A stretch of 64,000 nucleotides of DNA from Bacillota bacterium (GCA_023444095.1 JAEZRP010000002.1:30269-94268), one strand, 5' to 3'; counted from the stretch's first letter, positions 16,198-24,133 are shown. Notes: generated by a model not told the origin, from the sequence alone. Program-made: numbers and translations.

Positions 16198-16879
16198 GCC
16201 GTTAACCGTTACGAAGCTGGAGGAGATCAAAGAGAGAGTGAAAGTAGCGAACGCCGCCATAGGGTCGGAAGCAATAGGGATGAACGCTACGATTATGTGG
16301 GGCGACGTTCCCGCCCTTATTGCCGAGGTTGAACGTCTACGAGAAGCCTTGACGGGCGCTAAGGTTATCGCCGAGACAGCCAAGGGATTTATGATCGAGA
16401 AAGAACAATTGTGGGTGGATAACGAGAACCTGCGCAGCGGCGGGCACTTCACCGCGGTTGAAATGGCGAAGGTCGCCTGTGCTGTACAAGAGAACGTCCG
16501 CCTCCGCGAGGATTTGAAAGTGTCTCGCGAGGCAACGACGCAAACGACGATGGACCTGATCGAACAGCGCGCCGAGAACGCTAGTCTATGGGTGGGGTTG
16601 AAGGCGGCGAACAAAACGGCGCACAAAACGGCGGACCACATTCGCAGAGCAAGGGCAGAGCGCAAGTATTGGCGTGGACGCGCGGAAATGGCAGAAGTTG
16701 CATTTAAGATCGCACACGGTCTTGTTGACGACCTCCGCGCGGAGCTGAAGGCGGCGAACGACGCAATTTCGGAATTAGCGGAGTGCATCCAGGTGGCAGA
16801 ACCCTACAATTGGGGGAAAGAAATCATAGAAAAATACCGCCGCAAATGCGCCGAGAACGGAGGAACGCAGAATGAATAG
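16190..16879 (+). CDS. Coiled-coil early protein
   Basis: 229 residues, almost entirely helical with long heptad stretches ('ALIAEVERLREAL', 'ENVRLREDLKVSRE', 'DDLRAELKAAN'). No catalytic motif. It overlaps the genes on both sides by a few bases. This style is common among accessory genes after rusA in Clostridia phages; function unknown. Confidence 0.65.
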   Translation: MSEPLTVTKLEEIKERVKVANAAIGSEAIGMNATIMWGDVPALIAEVERLREALTGAKVIAETAKGFMIEKEQLWVDNENLRSGGHFTAVEMAKVACAVQENVRLREDLKVSREATTQTTMDLIEQRAENASLWVGLKAANKTAHKTADHIRRARAERKYWRGRAEMAEVAFKIAHGLVDDLRAELKAANDAISELAECIQVAEPYNWGKEIIEKYRRKCAENGGTQNE

Positions 16880-17330
16880 GCTGACACGCAGAAATGAACT
16901 TGGTTTGGCTGAACTGGTTGAGTGGGAAGGCACAGAGCGTATGGACGAAGGAAATATCGATGCGGTTGCCAATGTTGCGGATCTCGCTTGTGCGTATGAG
17001 GAAGCCGGGCTGACGCCCGCCGAGGTCGAGGAGATGAAGGCCGAGAACGCCAACCTCCACGCGGAGGTCGATCAAATCTTCGACCGATTAAGGCAGTACC
17101 ATAAAGACCTCGTAGCACAGAGAGACTACAATAATAGCCCGCCCCGTTACTCGGGAAGCGCTCTATACGCGCGCAGATGTGCCACAGAACACGCCATTGA
17201 ATTGCTTTCGACGTATGGGTTATGGCCGCGTCCCGCCACAACTCCCGCCCCTCCCGCGAATTGGTGCGGTGAACAGGCTTTACCGGAAATGGGCTGTCCG
17301 TTCGATGAGCTTATGGAGGACAAATCATGA
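16872..17330 (+). CDS. Hypothetical phage protein with 'AYEEAGLTPAEV' motif
   Basis: 152 residues. The N-terminal part 'MNRLTRRNE...ACAYEEAGLTPAEVEEM' matches a widespread Clostridia phage theme ('LxxYEDTGLTPEEI') of unknown role, followed by a coiled coil and a proline-rich tail. It overlaps both neighbours and so belongs to a tightly coupled early operon. Confidence 0.65.
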   Translation: MNRLTRRNELGLAELVEWEGTERMDEGNIDAVANVADLACAYEEAGLTPAEVEEMKAENANLHAEVDQIFDRLRQYHKDLVAQRDYNNSPPRYSGSALYARRCATEHAIELLSTYGLWPRPATTPAPPANWCGEQALPEMGCPFDELMEDKS

Positions 17331-17635
17331 TGAACGAGATTATGGAGTACGCGGTGAATCTGGTGAGGGCTGAAAGAGAACGCCAGATTGAAAAGTGGGG
17401 AAACCAGTCAGGCAATCACCCGTTCGAGTGGATGAGTATTCTGGGCGAGGAATTCGGCGAGCTGTGCGAGGCCGTGAACGAGACATGCTTCAAAAACCCT
17501 ACACATCCCGAACGCGGAGGGCTGGACGCCATTCGTCGTGAGGCGATTCACGTTGCTGCCGTTGCGGTAGCCATCGCAGAGGCAAGCGTTATTCAGAGCG
17601 CGAACGAGCCGATGGGAGGCGGGGAGCATGCTTAA
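17327..17635 (+). CDS. MazG-like NTP pyrophosphohydrolase fold protein
   Basis: 102 residues with 'ERERQIEKWG', 'ILGEEFGELCEAVNE' and 'REAIHVAAVAVAIAE', the pattern of small phage MazG-like (all-alpha NTP-PPase) proteins; the EExxE metal site is visible in 'EEFGE'. It probably hydrolyses a nucleotide or an alarmone. A second, distinct MazG-like protein is at 21045. Confidence 0.7.
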   Translation: MMNEIMEYAVNLVRAERERQIEKWGNQSGNHPFEWMSILGEEFGELCEAVNETCFKNPTHPERGGLDAIRREAIHVAAVAVAIAEASVIQSANEPMGGGEHA

Positions 17636-17870
17636 TTGCTTCAAATGCCCGGAAATCAATTTCGCATCCCGCCTGCGCTCTCTATTAAGTGAGCGGGGCA
17701 TGCGGCAACACGAACTGGCCGATATGCTGTACGTCTCGCAGAACGCGTTGTCAACTTATGTGTGTGGCGTGTTCGAGCCGTCCATCGGGACGCTCTGCCG
17801 GATGGCGGATTTGTTCGAGGTCACGGTCGACTACCTGCTCGGGAGGACGAATTCAAAAGGGAGGTTCTAG
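17628..17870 (+). CDS. XRE-family HTH protein
   Basis: 80 residues: one Cro/CI helix-turn-helix ('MRQHELADMLYVSQNALSTY') with a short 'VDYLLGRT' end typical of SinR/Xre-like regulators. It overlaps the MazG-like gene. An additional transcription regulator placed deep in the early operon; target unknown. Confidence 0.8.
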   Translation: MLNCFKCPEINFASRLRSLLSERGMRQHELADMLYVSQNALSTYVCGVFEPSIGTLCRMADLFEVTVDYLLGRTNSKGRF

Positions 17871-17871
17871 G

Positions 17872-18159
17872 ATGATCGTTAAAAAGACGACGACTAGGAG
17901 CTACGAGGTCAGAATATTCGGCATACCGGCATTTTCGACGCATGGAGCGTTCATAGAAGCACGAAAGCGAAACGGGCTAAAGACGGAGAAGTTCACCAAA
18001 TGCTTCATTTGTGAGAAGAAGTTCAAGCCGGAAGAAGACATTTTCGTCGTTAGCGTTACGCCCCGCGTCGGTAACCGTTTCATTTGCGTCGATTGCGCAC
18101 GGAAGAACGGGAACGAGTACACGAACAAGAAGGAGGAACACGAGGATGTACAGCACTAA
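17872..18159 (+). CDS. Zinc-finger protein
   Basis: 95 residues with 'CFICEKKF' and 'CVDC' forming a four-cysteine zinc site at about 44-77 and a lysine-rich C-terminus. ATG 17872 has GGGAGG just upstream. Probably nucleic acid- or protein-binding; not recognised further. Confidence 0.62.
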   Translation: MIVKKTTTRSYEVRIFGIPAFSTHGAFIEARKRNGLKTEKFTKCFICEKKFKPEEDIFVVSVTPRVGNRFICVDCARKNGNEYTNKKEEHEDVQH

Positions 18160-18943
18160 GATCGATTGGGCGGAAGCAAGCTGGAATCCCGTTTCGGGAT
18201 GCAACCACGGGTGCGAGTATTGCTACGCCCGGAACATGGTAAACAGATTCGGAAGGGACAGTGCTTGCGGAGCCGGAAGGAACATCGGAACCGAGCGCAG
18301 GCCGCTTTACGAGCTGGAAAAGCGGGTGTATGAACAGATGGAAGACGGAAGCCCCAAGTTCAACCCGTACCCGTTCCGATTCGCCCCCACTCTCCACCGG
18401 TATCGACTCGACGATCCGAAGGCGTGGCACAAGCAGCGAACGATCTTCGCTTGCAGCATGGCGGACCTTTTCGGAGATTGGGTCCCGGAGACATGGATTC
18501 GAGATGTGTTCGCGGCCTGCAAGGCCGCGCCCCGGCACAGATACCTATTCCTCACAAAGAACCCGAGGCGGTACAATGAGCTATTGGACGACCACATTCT
18601 CCCCGCACGAGCCGATAATTACTGGTACGGGGTAACGAGGACTGGCAAAGACAGCGACCGCGAGTACGATGTACCGATGTCAGGACATGCATTTTTGAGC
18701 GTTGAACCGATCCTTTCCCCGATGGAACGCAGCACGCTCAACGCCCTCGAAATGTGGGAATGGGTCATCGTCGGCGCCGAATCTGGAGACAGAAAAGGCA
18801 AGGTCACGCCCAGGAAAGAATGGATCGACGAGATCGCGGAGCGGTGCAGGGAGAACCGAATCCCAATCTTCATGAAAACCTCCATCCGCGAGCTTATGGG
18901 TGCCGACTTCCGGCAGGAGTACCCGTGGGGGGAGCAGCGATGA
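18146..18943 (+). CDS. DUF5131 (phage Gp37/Gp68) radical-SAM-like protein
   Basis: 265 residues. 'SGCNHGCEYCYARNM' gives the CxxxCxxC cluster (C19, C23, C26) of a radical SAM-type enzyme in the DUF5131/Gp37-Gp68 family; later 'KNPRRY' and 'GAESGDRKG' are also characteristic. ATG 18146 follows AAGGAGG; longer in-frame starts fall within the zinc-finger gene. The reaction of this family is unknown; modification of a nucleotide or nucleic acid is often supposed. Lies among small zinc-binding proteins. Confidence 0.82.
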   Translation: MYSTKIDWAEASWNPVSGCNHGCEYCYARNMVNRFGRDSACGAGRNIGTERRPLYELEKRVYEQMEDGSPKFNPYPFRFAPTLHRYRLDDPKAWHKQRTIFACSMADLFGDWVPETWIRDVFAACKAAPRHRYLFLTKNPRRYNELLDDHILPARADNYWYGVTRTGKDSDREYDVPMSGHAFLSVEPILSPMERSTLNALEMWEWVIVGAESGDRKGKVTPRKEWIDEIAERCRENRIPIFMKTSIRELMGADFRQEYPWGEQR

Positions 18944-19206
18944 TTTACAAAGGCGCGCATATTCCGGGCCGCTGCAAGAATAAGTGCTACGAGCACCGGA
19001 TTGATGAGATCATCCAGGCAAACACCATTGACGGGAACCCCCCGAAGATCATGGCCGGCGGCGGGGAGATCCAGGAATATCGGTTCAGGTTGTGGTCCGC
19101 AAGATACGGCAGGTACACTAGGGGGAACTCTGTCGGAGCCAGCATCGGGGAAATCAAGTTCTGCCCCATATGCGGGCAGCGGCTCGAAAGGGATGATTAC
19201 CAATGA
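18940..19206 (+). CDS. Small zinc-ribbon phage protein
   Basis: 88 residues. A C-terminal 'FCPICGQRL' and an N-terminal 'CKNKC' provide a possible zinc site. Overlaps the DUF5131 stop (ATGA) and the next gene, so it is translated in the same run. Typical Clostridia phage accessory protein; function unknown. Confidence 0.62.
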   Translation: MIYKGAHIPGRCKNKCYEHRIDEIIQANTIDGNPPKIMAGGGEIQEYRFRLWSARYGRYTRGNSVGASIGEIKFCPICGQRLERDDYQ

Positions 19207-19547
19207 TGGACAGGCTTACGCAATGGACGCCGGAAGGCGCATCGCTGGTTATGGCAGACAGCTATGAGAGCGAAGCAGATGCACGCAAAGACCTCATGGC
19301 ACGGTTTTTGGTGGCTGTTAAGAAACTTGCCTCCTTCGAGGACAAGATCGAGCGCGGGGAAATGGTGGAGGTCGTTAGGTGCCGGGAGTGCAAGAAGTCC
19401 CATACTGATCGTTGGCAAAAGTGGGAGCCGTCAGTCGGTGCGTACGTGTACGGTGAGGATCGTTTTTGCGAACGTTCAGAATTTCGCGGCGTAAGAGTAG
19501 ACGACAGCGACTTTTGCAGCCACGGCAAGCGCAAGGAGGCCACATGA
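19203..19547 (+). CDS. Hypothetical phage protein with Cys motif
   Basis: 114 residues. The start 'MDRLTQWTPEG' and the middle 'AVKKLASFEDKIERGEMVEVVRCRECKKS' belong to the same broad theme as the 16872 gene (a 'KLAxYED' phage family) but with added cysteines ('CREC...C...C') that may bind zinc. Overlaps both neighbours. Confidence 0.6.
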   Translation: MMDRLTQWTPEGASLVMADSYESEADARKDLMARFLVAVKKLASFEDKIERGEMVEVVRCRECKKSHTDRWQKWEPSVGAYVYGEDRFCERSEFRGVRVDDSDFCSHGKRKEAT

Positions 19548-19750
19548 AGAAGGCAAAGGGGAACGCACCAGCGACCGAAAAGCGGTGCGAGGAATGCGAG
19601 CATTGCACCTACATATTGGGCGGGGACAGCGTTTGCGCTGAGGAATCTTTCGGTACCGTCAAGTTCATAATCGACGACTGGATTCCAACCGAGTATTACA
19701 TGCAATGCCATGGCGAAAAGTTCAAGGAGGCAGGGAGCGATGAAAGATAA
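19544..19750 (+). CDS. Short cysteine-rich protein
   Basis: 68 residues with 'RCEECEHC' and two further cysteines. Preceded by AAGGAGG. Probably a small zinc protein; no other information in the sequence. Confidence 0.55.
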   Translation: MKKAKGNAPATEKRCEECEHCTYILGGDSVCAEESFGTVKFIIDDWIPTEYYMQCHGEKFKEAGSDER

Positions 19751-20213
19751 GCCAAAGTGCCCATGGTGCCACGCGGACGCCAAAGAAGAATACAGGACCG
19801 GCATTTTTGAAAACGAAAAGAAGAAAGCCCGTGTCGTCGTTGGATTCTATGGCGGGACAATGAGAATCGAGCTGAAGACGGAGGACATCGGAACGCAGAG
19901 CGTCGCAATGCCCATCAACAACTGCCCCATTTGCGGCCGCGCGTTCACGGACGCCGAAAAGCACAATCGACCGGCGAACCGCGTCCTCACGCTCGCGGAG
20001 GTCATCGCGCTCCCGCCCGGAACGCGCTGTACCATCGAACATGCCGTTCACGGGTTCGCCCGGATCGTCACCCCTTTCACCGGGCAGACGAACCGCAAAG
20101 AGAAGGAAACCTACAATCTCGACTGGCGCATCTGGCTCGACGAGGACCCGCCCACGGAGGAAGACCAGGAGGAGTTCCCGTGGCTGACAAAGGAAAGAGA
20201 GGATCACGAATGA
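19740..20213 (+). CDS. Zinc-ribbon phage protein
   Basis: 157 residues. Two CxxC pairs ('CPWC' near residue 7, 'CPICG' near 62) frame a beta-rich segment; the C-terminal half ('VLTLAEVIALPPGTRCTIEH') looks like a separate small domain. ATG 19740 overlaps the previous gene. Not recognised. Confidence 0.6.
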   Translation: MKDKPKCPWCHADAKEEYRTGIFENEKKKARVVVGFYGGTMRIELKTEDIGTQSVAMPINNCPICGRAFTDAEKHNRPANRVLTLAEVIALPPGTRCTIEHAVHGFARIVTPFTGQTNRKEKETYNLDWRIWLDEDPPTEEDQEEFPWLTKEREDHE

Positions 20214-20436
20214 AGGCGCTGACCATCTGGCAGCCCTACGCCTCGTTGATCGCCGTAGGCGCGAGCTTTTTGATGCGCAGGGCTTCCCCCACGATTACAT
20301 CATCGACGTTGACGCGGACGGGAACCCATACCCGAAGGCGGAACAGGTGGCGCGCTGCGGGAACGCCGTCTGCCCGCCGATTCCGGCGGCGCTGGTTCGG
20401 GCAAACCTGCCGGAACTTTGCCGCGCAGCGGCATAA
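20210..20436 (+). pseudogene. Deletion scar: ASCH start joined to DNA methyltransferase tail
   Basis: From ATG 20210 the frame reads 'MKALTIWQPYASLIAVGA', the start of ASCH-domain proteins. From about 20263 a different frame (20263-20436) encodes 57 residues ending in a stop, with 'FPHDYIID', 'QVARCGNAVCPPIPAAL' and 'RANLPEL', the conserved C-terminus (motifs IX-X) of phage cytosine-5 DNA methyltransferases. The two parts are out of frame, so no fusion protein is made. I infer a deletion that removed the end of an ASCH gene and most of a methyltransferase gene. Confidence 0.75.
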
Positions 20437-20476
20437 TTGATATCGCACTACGCACGAAAGGAGCTTGCACCACAGC

Positions 20477-20704
20477 ATGTCGAAGAACGAACGGGGTGAT
20501 CACATCCATCGGCGGAACCCCAGTGGGGCGCTCGATCCGACAGCGCACGAAGCCCTTACCAATGTCATGAAGGAAACATCGGATAGCGAGATCCGGGTTC
20601 ACAGGCTCATCAGCGCGATTCGCGCCATGATCGAGCTTGCGGACTTCGAGCTTACCGGACGTATTTCGCTGCGAGACAAGCGTACAGGAAGGAGGCACAC
20701 ATGA
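20477..20704 (+). CDS. Small hypothetical phage protein
   Basis: 75 residues, charged N-terminus then a helix ('IRVHRLISAIRAMIELADFEL'). AAGGAG at 20457 is rather far from ATG 20477; a TTG at 20465 is the alternative start. The segment 'GALDPTAHEALTNV' is common in small Clostridia phage proteins. Function unknown. Confidence 0.5.
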   Translation: MSKNERGDHIHRRNPSGALDPTAHEALTNVMKETSDSEIRVHRLISAIRAMIELADFELTGRISLRDKRTGRRHT

Positions 20705-21030
20705 GCAAGGAAATTTACAAGGCCAAGAAGAACGATCCGTCGACGGAAAAGATGTTCAGAGATCAGACCGTTTCCGTTGTCATCGACACGTTCAAGGGGT
20801 TGGATTGCTGGAAGATCGTGAAGACGTTCCCCTGCATCACGGTATTTTATGATACCACCGACTTCCCAGGCAAGTACGTCGCCAGGCTTTTTGACGGGCC
20901 GAAGCCGACGAGGTTGATGGTTAAGGCGGACACACTCGACCAGATCCACGAGACAATACCGGATCAGTTCTACAAGGCCAAGGTCACCAAACGCGACATC
21001 GCGAACAAGATCGTCGAGACGTACATTTGA
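20701..21030 (+). CDS. Hypothetical early phage protein
   Basis: 109 residues, mixed alpha/beta, no recognised motif. AAGGAGG precedes the ATG and it overlaps the previous gene by four bases, supporting a real coupled gene. Confidence 0.55.
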   Translation: MSKEIYKAKKNDPSTEKMFRDQTVSVVIDTFKGLDCWKIVKTFPCITVFYDTTDFPGKYVARLFDGPKPTRLMVKADTLDQIHETIPDQFYKAKVTKRDIANKIVETYI

Positions 21031-21044
21031 GAAGGAGCAGAGCA

Positions 21045-21638
21045 ATGAGTGCAGAGGGAAAGAAGATCGATTTCAGTAAGCTGGTAAAGGACATTCACAT
21101 GAACGCCCTCACCCATGGCTGGTGGGACACCGCCCGACCGGAAAGCGAGACAATCGCCCTGATCCATTCGGAATGGTCAGAGGCATTGGAGGCGCACCGC
21201 GCCGGTGAAGGACTGATGTTCACCAAAGAGAGCGTGTGGCCGGTTGGTTCCGAAAAAGCACCGACAAAGGAAAAACCGGAGGGAATCGCCGTGGAGCTGA
21301 TCGACGGGTGCATCCGCATCTACGATTACGCCCAGCACAAGGGGATTCCGATCAACGATCCGTTCGACGACTCACCGTGGCCGATTGACGTCAGCGAAAT
21401 CCCGTATGGCAGCTTCCCGAAGATGATTGCGGATCTCCATTGGCTCACGACGAACGTTTATCGCAGCGCATACGGATTCCACGATCCCTGCAATGAAGCG
21501 AAGGCGACGTATCTTTCCGCGATCATCCGAATTGTGTTTTTGTGGTGCACGAGGCAGGGAATCGACCCGCTCGTGGTCATGAAATGGAAGCACGAGTACA
21601 ACGTCACGCGGCCCTACAAGCACGGCAAGCGGTATTGA
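21045..21638 (+). CDS. MazG-like phage protein
   Basis: 197 residues. 'ETIALIHSEWSEALEAHR' and 'VELIDGCIRIYDYA' carry the ExxE...ExxD arrangement of MazG/dUTPase-type all-alpha pyrophosphohydrolases. ATG 21045 follows AGAAGGAGC. It could remove a nucleotide made or avoided by the phage, which matters if the phage DNA carries a modified base. It is not similar enough to the 17327 protein to be a recent duplicate. Confidence 0.68.
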   Translation: MSAEGKKIDFSKLVKDIHMNALTHGWWDTARPESETIALIHSEWSEALEAHRAGEGLMFTKESVWPVGSEKAPTKEKPEGIAVELIDGCIRIYDYAQHKGIPINDPFDDSPWPIDVSEIPYGSFPKMIADLHWLTTNVYRSAYGFHDPCNEAKATYLSAIIRIVFLWCTRQGIDPLVVMKWKHEYNVTRPYKHGKRY

Positions 21639-21644
21639 TGCTCG

Positions 21645-21661
21645 GTTTAACGCTTTTAAAC
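21645..21661. repeat. GTTTAA-N5-TTAAAC site
   Basis: GTTTAA (21645-21650), CGCTT, TTAAAC (21656-21661) in the 117-base gap before ssb. Same spacing and similar core as the site at 11428. Confidence 0.6.
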
Positions 21662-21755
21662 GCCCAATGCGCCCACATAGTGATTCAGTACGAGACAAGG
21701 CAGGCCATAAAAATTGACGCGTGCAACGCGCCTCACATAACGGGAGGATCGGCAC

Positions 21756-22190
21756 ATGAACCGAGCGACTTTTACCGGGAATCTCGCCCGCGACCCCGAA
21801 TCCAAGGTCATGCAGAACGGCAAGACCAGAACCACGTTCACCATCGCTGTACAGCGAACATATACCAACACCCAGGGCGCGCGCGAAGCCGACTTTATCC
21901 AGATCATCGCTTATGACAAGAATGCGGATCTCGTCGCCCGTTACCTCGCCAAAGGCCGGAAGATACTGGCCGAGACGCACGTCAAGACCGGCAGCTACGA
22001 TAAGGACGGGAAGAAGATCTACACAACGGAATTCATCCTTGACCGGGTCGAGTTTCTTTTCTCCGGCCAGCGCGACGGAGATGCGCCCGCGCAGGGTCAG
22101 AGCGATGGATATACGCCGCCGCCCGCCGGTCCGGAAGACCCGCAGCACCCCGGATTCAACGAGGTTGAGGACGACGATTTGCCGTTCTGA
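21756..22190 (+). CDS. ssb: Single-stranded DNA-binding protein
   Basis: 144 residues: OB fold over about 1-105 ('MNRATFTGNLARDPE', 'FIQIIAYDKNADLVARYL') and a flexible tail ending in the acidic tip 'DDDLPF' that recruits replication partners. GGGAGGA precedes it. Coats single strands in phage replication and works with RecT. Confidence 0.95.
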   Translation: MNRATFTGNLARDPESKVMQNGKTRTTFTIAVQRTYTNTQGAREADFIQIIAYDKNADLVARYLAKGRKILAETHVKTGSYDKDGKKIYTTEFILDRVEFLFSGQRDGDAPAQGQSDGYTPPPAGPEDPQHPGFNEVEDDDLPF

Positions 22191-22209
22191 CGAAGGGAGG
22201 GCAGCATCC

Positions 22210-22713
22210 ATGTTGCCAGAGCACGCGGAGGAAATGCTGAAAAACTACAAGACGTACCTCGGGCGATGCGCATACCTCGAAGCCGCAATCGCCGCTGCGG
22301 AAATCGAGATCAGATCGCTCCGGGCAAAGGAACGGCTCGACGTTTTGAACGCAGGCAGCAACGGACCAGATGGAATGCCTCATGGAACGAAGATTGGAAA
22401 CCCCACCGAGCGGATCGCCATCCTGCTCATCACCGGGTACGACAGCACGGAGAGCGAAATCGTAAGAACGGAAATGAACAAGCTCAAGAAAGAGTTGCGG
22501 CAAAAGCAGCTCACGGTCGTTCTGGTCGAGGCATGGATGAAGGGTCTCACCGCCAAAGAAAGATGGATGATCGAGCGGAGCTACTTCGATGAGATGAGCT
22601 ACCGAGAGATCAACACACAATACCGGGAGGTGCACGGCGAGAGCTGTTCGAAGGATTTGCTCCGGCGACTTAAGAAAGGCGCACTGGGGAAGATATTCGA
22701 GATGGCGAAGTAG
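22210..22713 (+). CDS. ArpU/RinA-like late transcription regulator
   Basis: 167 residues with a C-terminal sigma-70-region-4-like HTH ('LTAKERWMIERSYFDEMSY' ... 'SKDLLRRLKKGALGKI'). Such proteins are the last early gene in Gram-positive phages and switch on the late operon. It directly precedes the late promoter region (22746-22885) with its repeats and leader terminator, so it is the obvious trans-acting factor for that site. ATG 22210 has GGGAGGG upstream. Confidence 0.82.
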   Translation: MLPEHAEEMLKNYKTYLGRCAYLEAAIAAAEIEIRSLRAKERLDVLNAGSNGPDGMPHGTKIGNPTERIAILLITGYDSTESEIVRTEMNKLKKELRQKQLTVVLVEAWMKGLTAKERWMIERSYFDEMSYREINTQYREVHGESCSKDLLRRLKKGALGKIFEMAK

Positions 22714-22745
22714 GATATTTTTTTTACAGTACAGAATCGTAAAAA

Positions 22746-22810
22746 CGAATTACTTCGAGCGAAACATCGAATTATCGATTTGCTACCCACGTATCTACGA
22801 TTTTGCTACC
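22746..22810 (+). promoter_or_regulatory. 22-bp-spaced direct repeats upstream of the late promoter
   Basis: CGAATTA at 22746 and 22768, and CGATTTGCTACC at 22776 with CGATTTTGCTACC at 22798. Both pairs repeat every 22 bp, two helical turns, on one face of the DNA next to the -35 box. Likely the binding site of the ArpU/RinA-like protein encoded just upstream. Confidence 0.65.
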
Positions 22811-22839
22811 TGTACAGGGTTGGAAAACCTTGGTATAAT
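22811..22839 (+). promoter_or_regulatory. Late promoter
   Basis: TGTACA (22811-22816), 17-base spacer, and TATAAT (22834-22839) with an upstream TGG giving an extended -10. The -35 lies in a 10-bp palindrome CCTGTACAGG (22809-22818). The poor -35 fits a promoter that needs an activator. Confidence 0.78.
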
Positions 22840-22852
22840 ACAATCAGCGAAA

Positions 22853-22885
22853 GCAGTACCCAGGGCGGGTGCTGCTTTTAGTTTT
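22853..22885 (+). terminator. Leader terminator of the late operon
   Basis: A 9-bp stem (22853-22861 with 22867-22875, one G-T pair) and TTTTAGTTTT at 22876-22885. It is only about 35 bases after the predicted start of late transcription, so unaided transcripts would stop here. Confidence 0.78.
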
Positions 22886-22904
22886 AAAAAGGGGTGTCTG
22901 AGAG

Positions 22905-23558
22905 ATGAAGAAGGGGGCAGCGGTCAAGATCGAGTATATTCCGATAGGCGAGATCAATGAGTATGCGAACAACCCAAGAGACAATGAAAAGGCCGTTGAG
23001 AGCGTCATAAACTCCATAAGGGAGTTCGGGATAAGGGTACCGGCGATCATCGACAAAGACAATGTCATTATCGCAGGCCACACCAGGATCAAGGCGGCTA
23101 TCCAGCTCGGATACACAGAGTTCCCCTGTGTGCGCGCCGCCGACTTAACGACGATTGAAGCCAAGGCCCTGCGCCTCGCGGACAACCGCATGCAGGAAGA
23201 CAGCGAGTGGGACACCGAGGCATTGGCCGCAGAGTTCGACGCGCTCCGCAAAAACGGCTACGATCTTCTGAATACGGGGTTCAATGAGTTCGAGATCGAT
23301 GGGATCGAGTTTGACCTTTCGACGCCCCAGGAAGAAGACCCAGCCACTGAGGTAGGCAAGGAAGAAGGGCTGGACGACGTTGACGGCGGAGACACCGACC
23401 TCGACGACGGCGAGTTCGTCTGCATTATCTGCTGTCAGACGGATGAGGAACAAGACCTGATAAAGCAAATTTTGGGGGAAACCGGTGAGCTGAAGAAGCA
23501 TTACACCGTTGACGAGATCAAGGCCCTGACCGAGCCGGAAGGGCAGGATTCGGAATGA
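22905..23558 (+). CDS. ParB/Srx N-terminal domain protein, first of two
   Basis: 217 residues. The first 100 form a ParB/sulfiredoxin-like domain with 'NPRDNEKA', 'IIAGHTRIKAAIQLG' and 'ALRLADNR', as in phage and methylase-linked ParB-like proteins rather than chromosome-segregation ParB. A C-terminal piece 'FVCIICCQTDEEQDLIKQIL' is shared with the second copy at 25499. First gene of the late operon; overlaps the kinase gene by four bases (ATGA). The fold can bind nucleotides and, in relatives, transfers phosphate or cuts DNA. Here it probably serves the adjacent modification-like enzymes. Confidence 0.85.
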   Translation: MKKGAAVKIEYIPIGEINEYANNPRDNEKAVESVINSIREFGIRVPAIIDKDNVIIAGHTRIKAAIQLGYTEFPCVRAADLTTIEAKALRLADNRMQEDSEWDTEALAAEFDALRKNGYDLLNTGFNEFEIDGIEFDLSTPQEEDPATEVGKEEGLDDVDGGDTDLDDGEFVCIICCQTDEEQDLIKQILGETGELKKHYTVDEIKALTEPEGQDSE

Positions 23559-24133
23559 GCGGTGGGACAATCCTCAACGTCAGAGGGTGCAACGCCAGCG
23601 GCAAAACTACGTCGGTCAGGGAGTTCATCAAGCTCCATCCAGAAGCCGCAGTTGAGACAATCGACGGCAATACATACACCCGATGCACTGAGGCCATATA
23701 CGCCCTCGGAAGGTACGACAGAAAAAACGGAGGCTGTGATTCCTTCGATGGGCGTGAACATGTCATCCAGGCTATAAAAAGCTGCATCATGAAACGGCAG
23801 CCGCAGGTCATCATCTACGAAGGGATGCTCTATAGCAAGACCTTCAAGATGGCCCGCGACATCGACAGCATATTCAGGGTTTATGGCTACCGGTACAAAG
23901 GGATATACCTTCACCGGAGTTTCGCAAGCGTAATCAAGCTTCTGGAAGAACGAAACAACGGAGCGGACTACAACATCGCCAACATCCACGGCACTTTTCG
24001 GGCAAATGAAAGCACCTACCGGAAGATCCTCAAGGCTGGGCTGGATATCGCCAAGATCGAAGTTGAGCACGTCCCGCTTTCTGAGATGGGCCGGATCATT
24101 CAGATGGCGATCAAGGGGGCGGATGCGAGATGA
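23555..24133 (+). CDS. Small P-loop nucleotide or DNA kinase
   Basis: 192 residues. Walker A 'GCNASGKTTS' (11-20) and a Walker B-like 'VIIYEGMLYSKT' near residue 85; later 'YLHRSFASVIKLLEERN' looks like an arginine-bearing LID. This is the build of small deoxynucleotide/DNA kinases found in phages, including the 5-hydroxymethyluracil DNA kinases of hypermodified phages. Between a ParB/Srx protein and a radical SAM enzyme with overlaps on both sides, so the three must be made together. Substrate unknown. Confidence 0.78.
   Translation: MSGGTILNVRGCNASGKTTSVREFIKLHPEAAVETIDGNTYTRCTEAIYALGRYDRKNGGCDSFDGREHVIQAIKSCIMKRQPQVIIYEGMLYSKTFKMARDIDSIFRVYGYRYKGIYLHRSFASVIKLLEERNNGADYNIANIHGTFRANESTYRKILKAGLDIAKIEVEHVPLSEMGRIIQMAIKGADAR

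Noticed and set aside
22905..23558. Calling the two ParB-like proteins plasmid/phage partition proteins
   Set aside because: No ParA partner, no parS-like palindrome cluster was seen, and their motif (GHTR/GHAR) and C-terminal domain match methylase-linked phage ParB-like proteins instead.
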